The notes under the pieces were generated by a model. It did no database searches and had not been told where the DNA came from. It saw only the letters and a list, made by a program, of their open reading frames with translations. From Megachile rotundata (taxonomy: Eukaryota; Arthropoda; Insecta; Hymenoptera; Megachilidae), in contig NW_027473318.1 in assembly GCF_050947335.1 (NCBI RefSeq), positions 1,674,001 through 1,738,000 of the forward strand: DNA of 64,000 bases, given 5' to 3'. Below are positions 16,201 to 31,474 of the stretch, piece by piece (the first letter of the stretch is position 1; every line of letters starts with the position of its first letter). A program made the translations under genes and the position numbers.

Positions 16201-18558
16201 ACAGTCATACAATCACAATCGTACTATCACAATCGTACTATCACAATCATACAATCACAATCATACAATCACAGTCACACAATCACAGTCATACAATCAC
16301 AGTCATACAATCACAATCGTACTATCACAATCATACAATCACAATCATACAATCACAATCGTACATTCACAATCATACAATCACAATCGTACAATCACAA
16401 TCGTACAATCACAATCGTACAATCACAATCGTACAATCACAATCGTACAATCACAATCGTACAATCACAATCGTACAATCACAATCGTACAATCACAATC
16501 GCACAATCACAATCGTACAATCACAATCGTACAATCACAATCGTACAATCACAATCGTACAATCACAATCATACAATCACAATCATACCATCACAATCAT
16601 ACTTTCACAATCATACAATCACAATCATACAATCACAATCATACAATCACAGTCATACAATCACAATCATACAATCACAATCATACTATCACAATCATGC
16701 AATCACAATCATGCAATCACAATCATACAATCACAATCATACAATCACAATCATACAATCATAATCATACAATCACAATCATACAATCACAGTCATACAA
16801 TCACAATCATACAATCACAATCATACAATCACAATCATACAATCACAATCATGCAATCTCAATTATACAATCACAATCATACAATCATAATCATACAATT
16901 ACAATCATACATCACAATCATACAATCACAATCATACAATCACAATCATACAATCACAATCATACTATCACAATCATACAATCACAATCATACAATCACA
17001 ATCCTACAATCACAATCATACAATCACAATCATACAATCACAATCATACAATCACAATCATACAATCACAATCATACATTCAAAATCATGCAATCACAAT
17101 CATACAATCACAATCATGCAATCACAATCATACAATCTTAATCATACAATCACAATCATTCAATCACAATCGTACAATCACAATCGTACAATATCAATCG
17201 CACAACCACAATCACACAATCACACTCATACAATCACAATCATACAATCACAATCATACCATCACAATCATGTAATCACAATCATACAATCGCAATCATA
17301 CAATTACAATATCCCAAATACAATCTCCCAAATACAATCATACAATCACAATCGTACAATCACAATCGTACATTCACAATCATACAATCACAATCATACA
17401 ATCACAATCATACAATCACAATCATACAATCACAATCATACAATCACAATCATACAATCACAATCATACAATCACAATCATACAATCACAATCATACAAT
17501 CACAATCATACAATCACATTCATACAATCGCAAGCATACAATCACAATCATACATCTCAATCATACAATCACAATCATACAATCATAATCATACAATTAC
17601 AATCATACATCACAATCATACAATCACAATCATACAATCGCAATCATACAATTACAATATCCCAAATACAATCTCCCAAATACAGTCATGCAATCACAAT
17701 CATACAATCACAATCATACAATCACAATCATACAATCACAATCATACAATCACAATCATACAATCACAATCATACAATCACAATCATACAATAGCATTCA
17801 TACAATCGCAATCATACAATCACAATCATACAATCGCAATCATACAATCACAATCATACTATCACAATCATACAATCACAATCATACAATCACAATCATA
17901 CAATCACGATCATACAATCACAATCATATAATCACAATCATACATTCAAAATCATGCAATCACAATCATACAATCACAATCATGCAATCACAATCATACA
18001 ATCATAATCATGCAATCACAATCATACAATCACAATCGTACAATCACAATCGTACAATCACAATCGCACAACCACAATCAGACAATCACAATCATACAAT
18101 CACAATCAGACAATCACAATCATACAATCACAATCATACAATCACAATCATACAATCACAATTATACAATCACAAAAATGCAATCATAATCATACAATCA
18201 CAATCATGCAATCGCAAGCATACAATCACAATCATACAATCATAATCATACAATCACAATCATACGATCGCAATCATACAATCACAATCATACCATCACA
18301 ATCATACAATCACAATCATACAATCATAATCATACAATTACAATCATACATCACAATCATACAATCACAATCATACAATCGCAATCATACAATCACAATC
18401 ATACAATCACAATCATGCAATCACAATCATACAATCATAATCATGCAATCACAATCATACAATCACAATCATACAATCACAATCATACAATCACAATCAT
18501 ACAATCACAATCATACAATCACATTCATACAATCGCAAGCATACAATCACAATCATAC
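13249..18558. repeat. 5.3-kb higher-order repeat unit, copy 2 (5310 bp)
   Basis: This copy is exactly 5310 bp to the next ATCTCAATCA marker. I count ten 13-bp monomers in it (ACATCTC near 13247 and 17553; ACATCAC near 13301, 13974, 14139, 15720, 15930, 16909, 17609 and 18349). This fits 380 x 14 - 10 = 5310. Landmarks: ATG-variant monomers at 14417, 15047, 15551 and 16697; CpG block 16388-16557; CGATCG at 15638 and 18265. A ~1 kb internal duplication is seen as CAGTCATGCAATC at 17688 recurring at 18693 (offset 1005), and the same pair occurs at 12378/13383 and 22998/24003. Confidence 0.92.
16386..16570. repeat. CpG-periodic CGTAC block, 13 monomers, unit copy 2
   Basis: This has the same structure as the block in copy 1, displaced by 5324 bp (first CpG at 16388, last at 16556). 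The internal CGCACAATC monomer is conserved at the same place. Confidence 0.92.
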
Positions 18559-21500
18559 ATCTCAATCATACAATCACAATCATACAATCATAATCATACA
18601 ATTACAATCATACATCACAATCATACAATCACAATCATACAATCGCAATCATACAATTACAATATCCCAAATACAATCTCCCAAATACAGTCATGCAATC
18701 ACAATCATACAATCACAATCATACAATCACAATCATACAATCACAATCATACAATCACAATCATACAATCACAATCATACAATAGCATTCATACAATCGC
18801 AATCATACAATCACAATCATACAATCGCAATCATACAATCACAATCATACTATCACAATCATACAATCACAATCATACAATCACAATCATACAATCACGA
18901 TCATACAATCACAATCATATAATCACAATCATACATTCAAAATCATGCAATCACAATCATACAATCACAATCATGCAATCACAATCATACAATCATAATC
19001 ATGCAATCACAATCATACAATCACAATCGTACAATCACAATCGTACAATCACAATCGCACAACCACAATCAGACAATCACAATCATACAATCACAATCAT
19101 ACAATCACAATCATACAATCACAATTATACAATCACAATCATACAATCACAATCATACAATCACAATTATACAATCACAAAAATGCAATCATAATCATAC
19201 AATCACAATCATACAATCGCAAGCATACAATCACAATCATACAATCATAATCATACAATCATAATCATACAATTACAATCATACATCACAATCATACAAT
19301 CACAATCATACAATCGCAATCATACAATCACAATCATACAATCGCAATCATACAATTACAATCTCCCAAATACAATCTCCCAAATACAATCTCCCAGATA
19401 CAATCATACAATCACAATCATACAATCATAATCATACAATTACAATCATACATCACAATCATACAATCACAATCATACAATCGCAATCATACAATCACAA
19501 TTATACAATCGCAATCATACAATTACAATCTCCCAAATACAATCTCCCAAATACAATCTCCCAAATACAATCATACAATCACAATCATACAATCACAATC
19601 ATACAATCACAATCATACTACCACAATCATACTATCACAATCATACAATCACAATCATACAATCACAATCATACAATCACAATCATACAATCACAATCAT
19701 ACAATCGCAATCATACATTCAAAATCATGCAATCACAATCATACAATCACAATCATGCAATCACAATCATACAATCAGAATCATACAATCACAATCATTC
19801 AATAACAATCGTACAATCACAATCGTACAATCACAATCGCACAACCACAATCAGACAATCACACTCATACAATCACAATCATACAATCACAATCATACAA
19901 TCACAATCATACCATCATAATCATACTTTAACAATCATACAATCACAATCATACTATCACAATCATACAATCGCAATCATACAATCACAATCATACAATA
20001 ACAATCATATAATCACAATCATACTATCACAATCATACAATCACAATCATACAATCACAGTCATACAATAACAATCATATAATCACAATCATACTATCAC
20101 AATCATACAATCACAATCATACAATCACAATCATAAAATCACAATCATACAATCACAATCATACAATCACAATCATACAATCACAATCAAAGAATCACAA
20201 TCATACAATCACAATCATACAATCGCAAGCATACAATCACAATCATACAATCTCAATCATACAATCACAATCATACAATCACAATCATACAATCACAATC
20301 ATACAATCACAATCATACATTCAAAATCATGCAATCACAATCATACAATCACAATCATGCAATCACAATCATACAATCATAATCATGCAATCACAATCGT
20401 ACAATCACAATCGTACAATCACAATCGTACAATCACAATCGCACAACCACAATCATACTATCATAATCATACAATCACAATCATACTTTCACAATCATAC
20501 AATCACAATCATACAATCACAATCATACAATCACAATCATACAACCGCTATCATACAATCGCAATCATACAATCGCAATCATACAATCGCAATCATACAA
20601 TCGCAATCGTACAATCGCAATCATACAATCGCAATCATACAATCACAATCATACAATCACAATCATAAAATCACAAAAATACAAACTTAATCATACAAGC
20701 ACAATCATACAATCGCAATCAAAGAATCACAATCATACAATCACAATCATACAATCGCAAGCATACAATCACAATCATACAATCTCAATCATACAATCAC
20801 AATCATACAATCACAATCATACAATCACAATCATACAATCACAATCATACATTCAAAATCATGCAATCACAATCATACAATCACAATCATGCAATCACAA
20901 TCATACAATCACAATCATACAATCATAATCATACAATCACAATCATACGATCGCAATCACACAATCACAATCATACCATCACAATCATACAATCACAATC
21001 ATACAATCATAATCATACAATTACAATCATACATCACAATCATACAATCACAATCATACAATCGCAATCATACAATTACAATATCCCAAATACAATCTCC
21101 CAAATACAATCATACAATCACAATCATACATACACAATCGTACAATCACAATCATACAATCGCAATCATACAATCGCAATCATACAATCACAGTCACACA
21201 ATCACAGTCATACAATCATAATCATACAATTACAAACATACATCACAATCATACAATCACAATCATACAATCGCAATCATACAATTACAATATCCCAAAT
21301 ACAATCTCACAAATACAATCATACAATCACAATCATACATATACAATAATACAATCACAATCATACAATCGCAATCATACAATCGCAATCATACAATCGC
21401 AATCATACAATTACAGTATCCCAAATACAATCTCGCAAATACAATCATACAATCACAATCATACAATCACAATCATACAATCACAATCATACAATCACAG

Positions 21501-23868
21501 TCACACAATCACAGTCATACAATCACAATCGTACTATCACAATCGTACTATCACAATCATACAATCACAATCATACAATCACAGTCACACAATCACAGTC
21601 ATACAATCACAGTCATACAATCACAATCGTACTATCACAATCATACAATCACAATCATACAATCACAATCGTACATTCACAATCATACAATCACAATCGT
21701 ACAATCACAATCGTACAATCACAATCGTACAATCACAATCGTACAATCACAATCGTACAATCACAATCGTACAATCACAATCGTACAATCACAATCGTAC
21801 AATCACAATCGCACAATCACAATCGTACAATCACAATCGTACAATCACAATCGTACAATCACAATCGTACAATCACAATCATACAATCACAATCATACCA
21901 TCACAATCATACTTTCACAATCATACAATCACAATCATACAATCACAATCATACAATCACAGTCATACAATCACAATCATACAATCACAATCATACTATC
22001 ACAATCATGCAATCACAATCATGCAATCACAATCATACAATCACAATCATACAATCACAATCATACAATCATAATCATACAATCACAATCATACAATCAC
22101 AGTCATACAATCACAATCATACAATCACAATCATACAATCACAATCATACAATCACAATCATGCAATCTCAATTATACAATCACAATCATACAATCATAA
22201 TCATACAATTACAATCATACATCACAATCATACAATCACAATCATACAATCACAATCATACAATCACAATCATACTATCACAATCATACAATCACAATCA
22301 TACAATCACAATCCTACAATCACAATCATACAATCACAATCATACAATCACAATCATACAATCACAATCATACAATCACAATCATACATTCAAAATCATG
22401 CAATCACAATCATACAATCACAATCATGCAATCACAATCATACAATCTTAATCATACAATCACAATCATTCAATCACAATCGTACAATCACAATCGTACA
22501 ATATCAATCGCACAACCACAATCACACAATCACACTCATACAATCACAATCATACAATCACAATCATACCATCACAATCATGTAATCACAATCATACAAT
22601 CGCAATCATACAATTACAATATCCCAAATACAATCTCCCAAATACAATCATACAATCACAATCGTACAATCACAATCGTACATTCACAATCATACAATCA
22701 CAATCATACAATCACAATCATACAATCACAATCATACAATCACAATCATACAATCACAATCATACAATCACAATCATACAATCACAATCATACAATCACA
22801 ATCATACAATCACAATCATACAATCACATTCATACAATCGCAAGCATACAATCACAATCATACATCTCAATCATACAATCACAATCATACAATCATAATC
22901 ATACAATTACAATCATACATCACAATCATACAATCACAATCATACAATCGCAATCATACAATTACAATATCCCAAATACAATCTCCCAAATACAGTCATG
23001 CAATCACAATCATACAATCACAATCATACAATCACAATCATACAATCACAATCATACAATCACAATCATACAATCACAATCATACAATCACAATCATACA
23101 ATAGCATTCATACAATCGCAATCATACAATCACAATCATACAATCGCAATCATACAATCACAATCATACTATCACAATCATACAATCACAATCATACAAT
23201 CACAATCATACAATCACGATCATACAATCACAATCATATAATCACAATCATACATTCAAAATCATGCAATCACAATCATACAATCACAATCATGCAATCA
23301 CAATCATACAATCATAATCATGCAATCACAATCATACAATCACAATCGTACAATCACAATCGTACAATCACAATCGCACAACCACAATCAGACAATCACA
23401 ATCATACAATCACAATCAGACAATCACAATCATACAATCACAATCATACAATCACAATCATACAATCACAATTATACAATCACAAAAATGCAATCATAAT
23501 CATACAATCACAATCATGCAATCGCAAGCATACAATCACAATCATACAATCATAATCATACAATCACAATCATACGATCGCAATCATACAATCACAATCA
23601 TACCATCACAATCATACAATCACAATCATACAATCATAATCATACAATTACAATCATACATCACAATCATACAATCACAATCATACAATCGCAATCATAC
23701 AATCACAATCATACAATCACAATCATGCAATCACAATCATACAATCATAATCATGCAATCACAATCATACAATCACAATCATACAATCACAATCATACAA
23801 TCACAATCATACAATCACAATCATACAATCACATTCATACAATCGCAAGCATACAATCACAATCATAC
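18559..23868. repeat. 5.3-kb higher-order repeat unit, copy 3 (5310 bp)
   Basis: The copy has the same length as copy 2. Landmarks are all displaced by exactly 5310 bp: 14417 to 19727, 15047 to 20357, 15551 to 20861, 16697 to 22007, 17116 to 22426, 17688 to 22998 and 18206 to 23516. The constant offset means no net monomer gain or loss between copies 2 and 3 over the whole unit. At least one substitution separates them: CCATCATAATC near 19914 against CCATCACAATC near 14604. Identity appears above 99% by eye, without a computed alignment. Confidence 0.92.
21696..21880. repeat. CpG-periodic CGTAC block, 13 monomers, unit copy 3
   Basis: This has the same structure, displaced by a further 5310 bp (first CpG at 21698, last at 21866). 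Constant monomer number across three units argues that the units were copied as wholes after the block had expanded. Confidence 0.92.
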
Positions 23869-24205
23869 ATCTCAATCATACAATCACAATCATACAATCA
23901 TAATCATACAATTACAATCATACATCACAATCATACAATCACAATCATACAATCGCAATCATACAATTACAATATCCCAAATACAATCTCCCAAATACAG
24001 TCATGCAATCACAATCATACAATCACAATCATACAATCACAATCATACAATCACAATCATACAATCACAATCATACAATCACAATCATACAATAGCATTC
24101 ATACAATCGCAATCATACAATCACAATCATACAATCGCAATCATACAATCACAATCATACTATCACAATCATACAATCACAATCATACAATCACAATCAT
24201 ACAAT
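23869..24205. repeat. Truncated fourth copy of the 5.3-kb unit
   Basis: The unit restarts with the ATCTCAATCA marker and stays collinear with 18559 onward (ATG variant at 24003, then the ACAATAGCATTC variant). It leaves the pattern near 24205. There the earlier copies carry ACAATCACGATCATAC, while this one switches to CGTAC-type monomers found elsewhere in the array. This is the right-hand edge of the regular 5.3-kb domain and a likely recombination junction. Confidence 0.8.
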
Positions 24206-24643
24206 CACAATCGTACAATCACAATCATACTATCACAATCGTACAATCACAATCGTACAATCACAATCGCACAACCACAATCAGACAATCACAATCATAC
24301 AATCACAATCATACAATCACAATCATACAATCACAATCATACAATCACAATCATACAATCACAATCATACAATCACAATCGTACAATCACAATCATACTA
24401 TCACAATCGTACAATCACAATCGTACAATCACAATCGCACAACCACAATCAGACAATCACAATCATACAATCACAATCATACAATCACAATCATACAATC
24501 ACAATTATACAATCACAAAAATGCAATCATAATCATACAATCACAATCATACAATCGCAAGCATACAATCACAATCATACAATCATAATCATACAATCAC
24601 AATCATACGATCGCAATCATACAATCACAATCATACCATCACA

Positions 24644-24772
24644 ATCGTACAATCACAATCGTACAATCACAATCGTACAATCACAATCGTACAATCACAA
24701 TCGCACAATCACAATCGTACAATCACAATCGTACAATCACAATCGTACAATCACAATCGTACAATCACAATC
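24644..24772. repeat. CpG-periodic CGTAC block, 9 monomers
   Basis: CpGs lie every 14 bp from 24646 to 24758 and abut a CGATCG-containing monomer at 24608. Here the block follows an ACCATCAC monomer directly, without the usual ACATTCAC neighbour, which marks a novel junction relative to the 5.3-kb units. Confidence 0.88.
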
Positions 24773-26750
24773 ATACAATCACAATCATACCATCACAATC
24801 ATACTTTCACAATCATACAATCACAATCATACAATCACAATCATACAATCACAGTCATACAATCACAATCATACAATCACAATCATACTATCACAATCAT
24901 GCAATCACAATCATGCAATCACAATCATACAATCACAATCATACAATCACAATCATACAATCATAATCATACAATCACAATCATACAATCACAGTCATAC
25001 AATCACAATCATACAATCACAATCATACAATCACAATCATGCAATCTCAATTATACAATCACAATCATACAATCATAATCATACAATCACAATCATACAT
25101 CACAATCATACAATCACAATCATACAATCACAATCATACAATCACAATCATACTATCACAATCATACAATCACAATCATACAATCACAATCCTACAATCA
25201 CAATCATACAATCACAATCATACAATCACAATCATACAATCACAATCATACAATCACAATCATACATTCAAAATCATGCAATCACAATCATACAATCACA
25301 ATCATGCAATCACAATCATACAATCTTAATCATACAATCACAATCATTCAATCACAATCGTACAATCACAATCGTACAATATCAATCGCACAACCACAAT
25401 CACACAATCACACTCATACAATCACAATCATACAATCACAATCATACCATCACAATCATGTAATCACAATCATACAATCGCAATCATACAATTACAATAT
25501 CCCAAATACAATCTCCCAAATACAATCATACAATCACAATCGTACAATCACAATCGTACATTCACAATCATACAATCACAATCATACAATCACAATCATA
25601 CAATCACAATCATACAATCACAATCATACAATCACAATCATACAATCACAATCATACAATCACAATCATACAATCACAATCATACAATCACAATCATACA
25701 ATCACATTCATACAATCGCAAGCATACAATCACAATCATACATCTCAATCATACAATCACAATCATACAATCATAATCATACAATTACAATCATACATCA
25801 CAATCATACAATCACAATCATACAATCGCAATCATACAATTACAATATCCCAAATACAATCTCCCAAATACAGTCATGCAATCACAATCATACAATCACA
25901 ATCATACAATCACAATCATACAATCACAATCATACAATCACAATCATACAATCACAATCATACAATCACAATCATACAGTAGCATTCATACAATCGCAAT
26001 CATACAATCACAATCATACAATCGCAATCATACAATCACAATCATACTATCACAATCATACAATCACAATCATACAATCACAATCATACAATCACGATCA
26101 TACAATCACAATCATATAATCACAATCATACATTCAAAATCATGCAATCACAATCATACAATCACAATCATGCAATCACAATCATACAATCATAATCATG
26201 CAATCACAATCATACAATCACAATCGTACAATCACAATCGTACAATCACAATCGCACAACCACAATCAGACAATCACAATCATACAATCACAATCATACA
26301 ATCACAATCATACAATCACAATTATACAATCACAAAAATGCAATCATAATCATACAATCACAATCATGCAATCGCAAGCATACAATCACAATCATACAAT
26401 CATAATCATACAATCACAATCATACGATCGCAATCATACAATCACAATCATACCATCACAATCATACAATCACAATCATACAATCATAATCATACAATTA
26501 CAATCATACATCACAATCATACAATCACAATCATACAATCGCAATCATACAATCACAATCATACAATCGCAATCATACAATTACAATCTCCCAAATACAA
26601 TCTCCCAAATACAATCTCCCAGATACAATCATACAATCACAATCATATAATCATAATCATACAATTACAATCATACATCACAATCATACAATCACAATCA
26701 TACAATCGCAATCATACAATCACAATTATACAATCGCAATCATACAATTA

Positions 26751-26824
26751 CAATCTCCCAAATACAATCTCCCAAATACAATCTCCCAAATACAATCTCC
26801 CAAATACAATCTCCCAAATACAAT
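26751..26824. repeat. TCTCCC island, five divergent monomers
   Basis: Five TCTCCCAAATACAA copies follow ACAATTACAA, in a context matching 5195-5268 rather than the three-copy islands of the intervening units. Confidence 0.9.
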
Positions 26825-28859
26825 CATACAATCACAATCATACAATCACAATCATACAATCACAATCATACTACCACAATCATACTATCACAATCATACA
26901 ATCACAATCATACAATCACAATCATACAATCACAATCATACAATCACAATCATACAATCGCAATCATACATTCAAAATCATGCAATCACAATCATACAAT
27001 CACAATCATGCAATCACAATCATACAATCAGAATCATACAATCACAATCATTCAATAACAATCGTACAATCACAATCGTACAATCACAATCGCACAACCA
27101 CAATCAGACAATCACACTCATACAATCACAATCATACAATCACAATCATACAATCACAATCATACCATCACAATCATACTTTAACAATCATACAATCACA
27201 ATCATACTATCACAATCATACAATCGCAATCATACAATCACAATCATACAATCGCAATCATACAATTACAATCTCCCAAATACAATCTCCCAAATACAAT
27301 CAAACAATCACAATCATACAATCACAATCATACAATCACAATCGTACAATCACAATCATACTATCACAATCGTACAATCACAATCGTACAATCACAATCG
27401 CACAACCACAATCAGACAATCACAATCATACAATCACAATCATACAATCACAATCATACAATCACAATCATACAATCACAATCGTACAATCACAATCATA
27501 CTATCACAATCGTACAATCACAATCGTACAATCACAATCGCACAACCACAATCAGACAATCACAATCATACAATCACAATCATACAATCACAATCATACA
27601 ATCACAATTATACAATCACAAAAATGCAATCATAATCATACAATCACAATCATACAATCGCAAGCATACAATCACAATCATACAATCATAATCATACAAT
27701 CACAATCATACGATCGCAATCATACAATCACAATCATACCATCACAATCATACAATCACAATCATACAATCATAATCATACAATTACAATCATACATCAC
27801 AATCATACAATCACAATCATACAATCGCAATCATACAATCACAATCATACAATCGCAATCATACAATTACAATCTCCCAAATACAATCTCCCAAATACAA
27901 TCTCCCAGATACAATCATACAATCACAATCATACAATCATAATCATACAATTACAATCATACATCACAATCATACAATCACAATCATACAATCGCAATCA
28001 TACAATCACAATTATACAATCGCAATCATACAATTACAATCTCCCAAATACAATCTCCCAAATACAATCTCCCAAATACAATCTCCCAAATACAATCATA
28101 CAATCACAATCATACAATCACAATCATACAATCACAATCATACTACCACAATCATACTATCACAATCATACAATCACAATCATACAATCACAATCATACA
28201 ATCACAATCATACAATCACAATCATACAATCGCAATCATACATTCAAAATCATGCAATCACAATCATACAATCACAATCATGCAATCACAATCATACAAT
28301 CAGAATCATACAATCACAATCATTCAATAACAATCGTACAATCACAATCGTACAATCACAATCGCACAACCACAATCAGACAATCACACTCATACAATCA
28401 CAATCATACAATCACAATCATACAATCACAATCATACCATCACAATCATACTTTAACAATCATACAATCACAATCATACTATCACAATCATACAATCGCA
28501 ATCATACAATCACAATCATACAATCGCAATCATACAATTACAATCTCCCAAATACAATCTCCCAAATACAATCAAACAATCACAATCATACAATCACAAT
28601 CACACAATCACAATCGTACAATCACAATCATACTATCACAATCGTACAATCACAATCGTACAATCACAATCGCACAACCACAATCAGACAATCACAATCA
28701 TACAATCACAATCATACAATCACAATCATACAATCACAATCATACAATCACAATCATACAATCACAATCATACAATCACAATCATACAATCACAATCATA
28801 CAATCACAATCATAAAATCACAATCATACAATCACAATCATACAATCACAATCATACAA

Positions 28860-30890
28860 TCACAATCATACTTTCACAATCATACTATCACAATCATACA
28901 ATCACAATCATACAATCACAGTCATACAATAACAATCATATAATCACAATCATACTATCACAATCATACAATCACAATCATACAATCACAATCATAAAAT
29001 CACAATCATACAATCACAATCATACAATCACAATCATACAATCACAATCAAAGAATCACAATCATACAATCACAATCATACAATCGCAAGCATACAATCA
29101 CAATCATACAATCACAATCATACAATCACAATCATACAATCACAATCATACAATCACAATCATACAATCACAATCATACAATCACAATCATACTTTCACA
29201 ATCATACTATCACAATCATACAATCACAATCATACAATCACAGTCATACAATAACAATCATATAATCACAATCATACTATCACAATCATACAATCACAAT
29301 CATACAATCACAATCATAAAATCACAATCATACAATCACAATCATACAATCACAATCATACAATCACAATCAAAGAATCACAATCATACAATCACAATCA
29401 TACAATCGCAAGCATACAATCACAATCATACAATCTCAATCATACAATCACAATCATACAATCACAATCATACAATCACAATCATACAATCACAATCATA
29501 CAATCACAATCATACAATCACAATCATACTTTCACAATCATACTATCACAATCATACAATCACAATCATACAATCACAGTCATACAATAACAATCATATA
29601 ATCACAATCATACTATCACAATCATACAATCACAATCATACAATCACAATCATAAAATCACAATCATACAATCACAATCATACAATCACAATCATACAAT
29701 CACAATCAAAGAATCACAATCATACAATCACAATCATACAATCGCAAGCATACAATCACAATCATACAATCACAATCATACAATCACAATCATACAATCA
29801 CAATCATACAATCACAATCATACAATCACAATCATACAATCACAATCATACTTTCACAATCATACTATCACAATCATACAATCACAATCATACAATCACA
29901 GTCATACAATAACAATCATATAATCACAATCATACTATCACAATCATACAATCACAATCATACAATCACAATCATAAAATCACAATCATACAATCACAAT
30001 CATACAATCACAATCATACAATCACAATCATACAATCACAATCAAAGAATCACAATCATACAATCACAATCATACAATCGCAAGCATACAATCACAATCA
30101 TACAATCTCAATCATACAATCACAATCATACAATCACAATCATACAATCATAATCATACAATTACAATCATACATCACAATCATACAATCACAATCATAC
30201 AATCGCAAGCATGCAATCACAATCATACAATCTCAATCATACAATCACAATCATACAATCATAATCATACAATTACAATCATACATCACAATCATACAAT
30301 CACAATCATACAATCACAATCATACTATCGCAATCATACAATCTCAATCATACTTTCACAATCATACTATCACAATCATACAATCACAATCATACAATCA
30401 AAGTCATACAATAACAATCATATAATCACAATCATACTATCACAATCATACTATCACAATCATACAATCACAATCATACAATCACAATCATAAAATCACA
30501 ATCATACAATCACAATCATACAATCACAATCATACAATCACAATCAAAGAATCACAATCATACAATCACAATCATACAATCGCAAGCATACAATCACAAT
30601 CATACAATCTCAATCATACAATCACAATCACACAATCACAATCATACAATCATAATCATACAATTACAATCATACATCACAATCATACAATCACAATCAT
30701 ACTATCGCAATCATACAATCACAATCATACAATCACAATCATACAATCACAATCATACAATCACAATCATACAATCATAATCATACAATCACAATCATAC
30801 AATCACAATCATACAATCACAATCATACAATCACGATCATACAATCGCAAGCATACAATCACAATCATACAATCTCAATCATACAATCAC
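28860..30890. repeat. Nested short higher-order repeats, 322-336 bp, first set
   Basis: The marker AAAGAATC (AAG at 29051, 29373, 29709, 30045 and 30547) recurs at 322, 336, 336 and 502 bp, that is 23, 24 and 24 monomers, then 36 monomers less two bases. The 502-bp interval contains two ACATCAC 13-mers (near 30172 and 30288), which accounts for the two missing bases. Each short unit also carries ACTTTCAC, CAGTCATACAATAAC, ATATAATC, ATAAAATC and GCAAGC marker monomers in fixed order. Confidence 0.9.
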
Positions 30891-31474
30891 AATCATAAAA
30901 TCACAATCATACAATCACAATCATGCAATCACAATCATACAATCAGAATCATACAATCACAATCATTCAATAACAATCGTACAATCACAATCGTACAATC
31001 ACAATCGCACAACCACAATCAGACAATCACACTCATACAATCACAATCATACAATCACAATCATACAATCACAATCATACCATCACAATCATACTTTAAC
31101 AATCATACAATCACAATCATACTATCACAATCATACAATCGCAATCATACAATCACAATCATACAATCGCAATCATACAATTACAATCTCCCAAATACAA
31201 TCTCCCAAATACAATCAAACAATCACAATCATACAATCACAATCACACAATCACAATCGTACAATCACAATCATACTATCACAATCGTACAATCACAATC
31301 GTACAACCACAATCAGACAATCACAATCATACAATCACAATCATACAATCACAATCATACAATCACAATCATACAATCACAATCATACAATCACAATCAT
31401 ACAATCACAATCATACAATCACAATCATACAATCACAATCATACAATCACAATCATACAATCACAATCATACAA
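30891..31474. repeat. Satellite segment between two nested higher-order sets
   Basis: This stretch carries the CAGAATC / CATTCAATAAC / GCACAACC landmark seen at 5425, 9079, 26980 and 28252, followed by two TCTCCCAAATACAA monomers near 31190-31217. It separates the two ~2.59-kb copies of the nested 322-336 bp repeats. It closely resembles 28252-28860, consistent with one larger unit having been duplicated. No gene was found. Confidence 0.75.

Larger units (their letters stand above)
24206..28859. repeat. Mosaic satellite segment right of the 5.3-kb domain
   Basis: The segment is made of pieces seen elsewhere in different order. A block containing TCGTACAATC occurs at 24211 and again at 24379, offset 168 bp or 12 monomers. 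A CpG-periodic block follows at 24646-24759. The landmark of 1245 and 22426 recurs at 25304. The landmark with CAGAATC and CATTCAATAAC recurs at 26980 and 28252, offset 1272 bp (91 monomers minus two 13-mers). CGATCG markers occur at 24608, 26425 and 27711. No gene was found. Confidence 0.8.
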
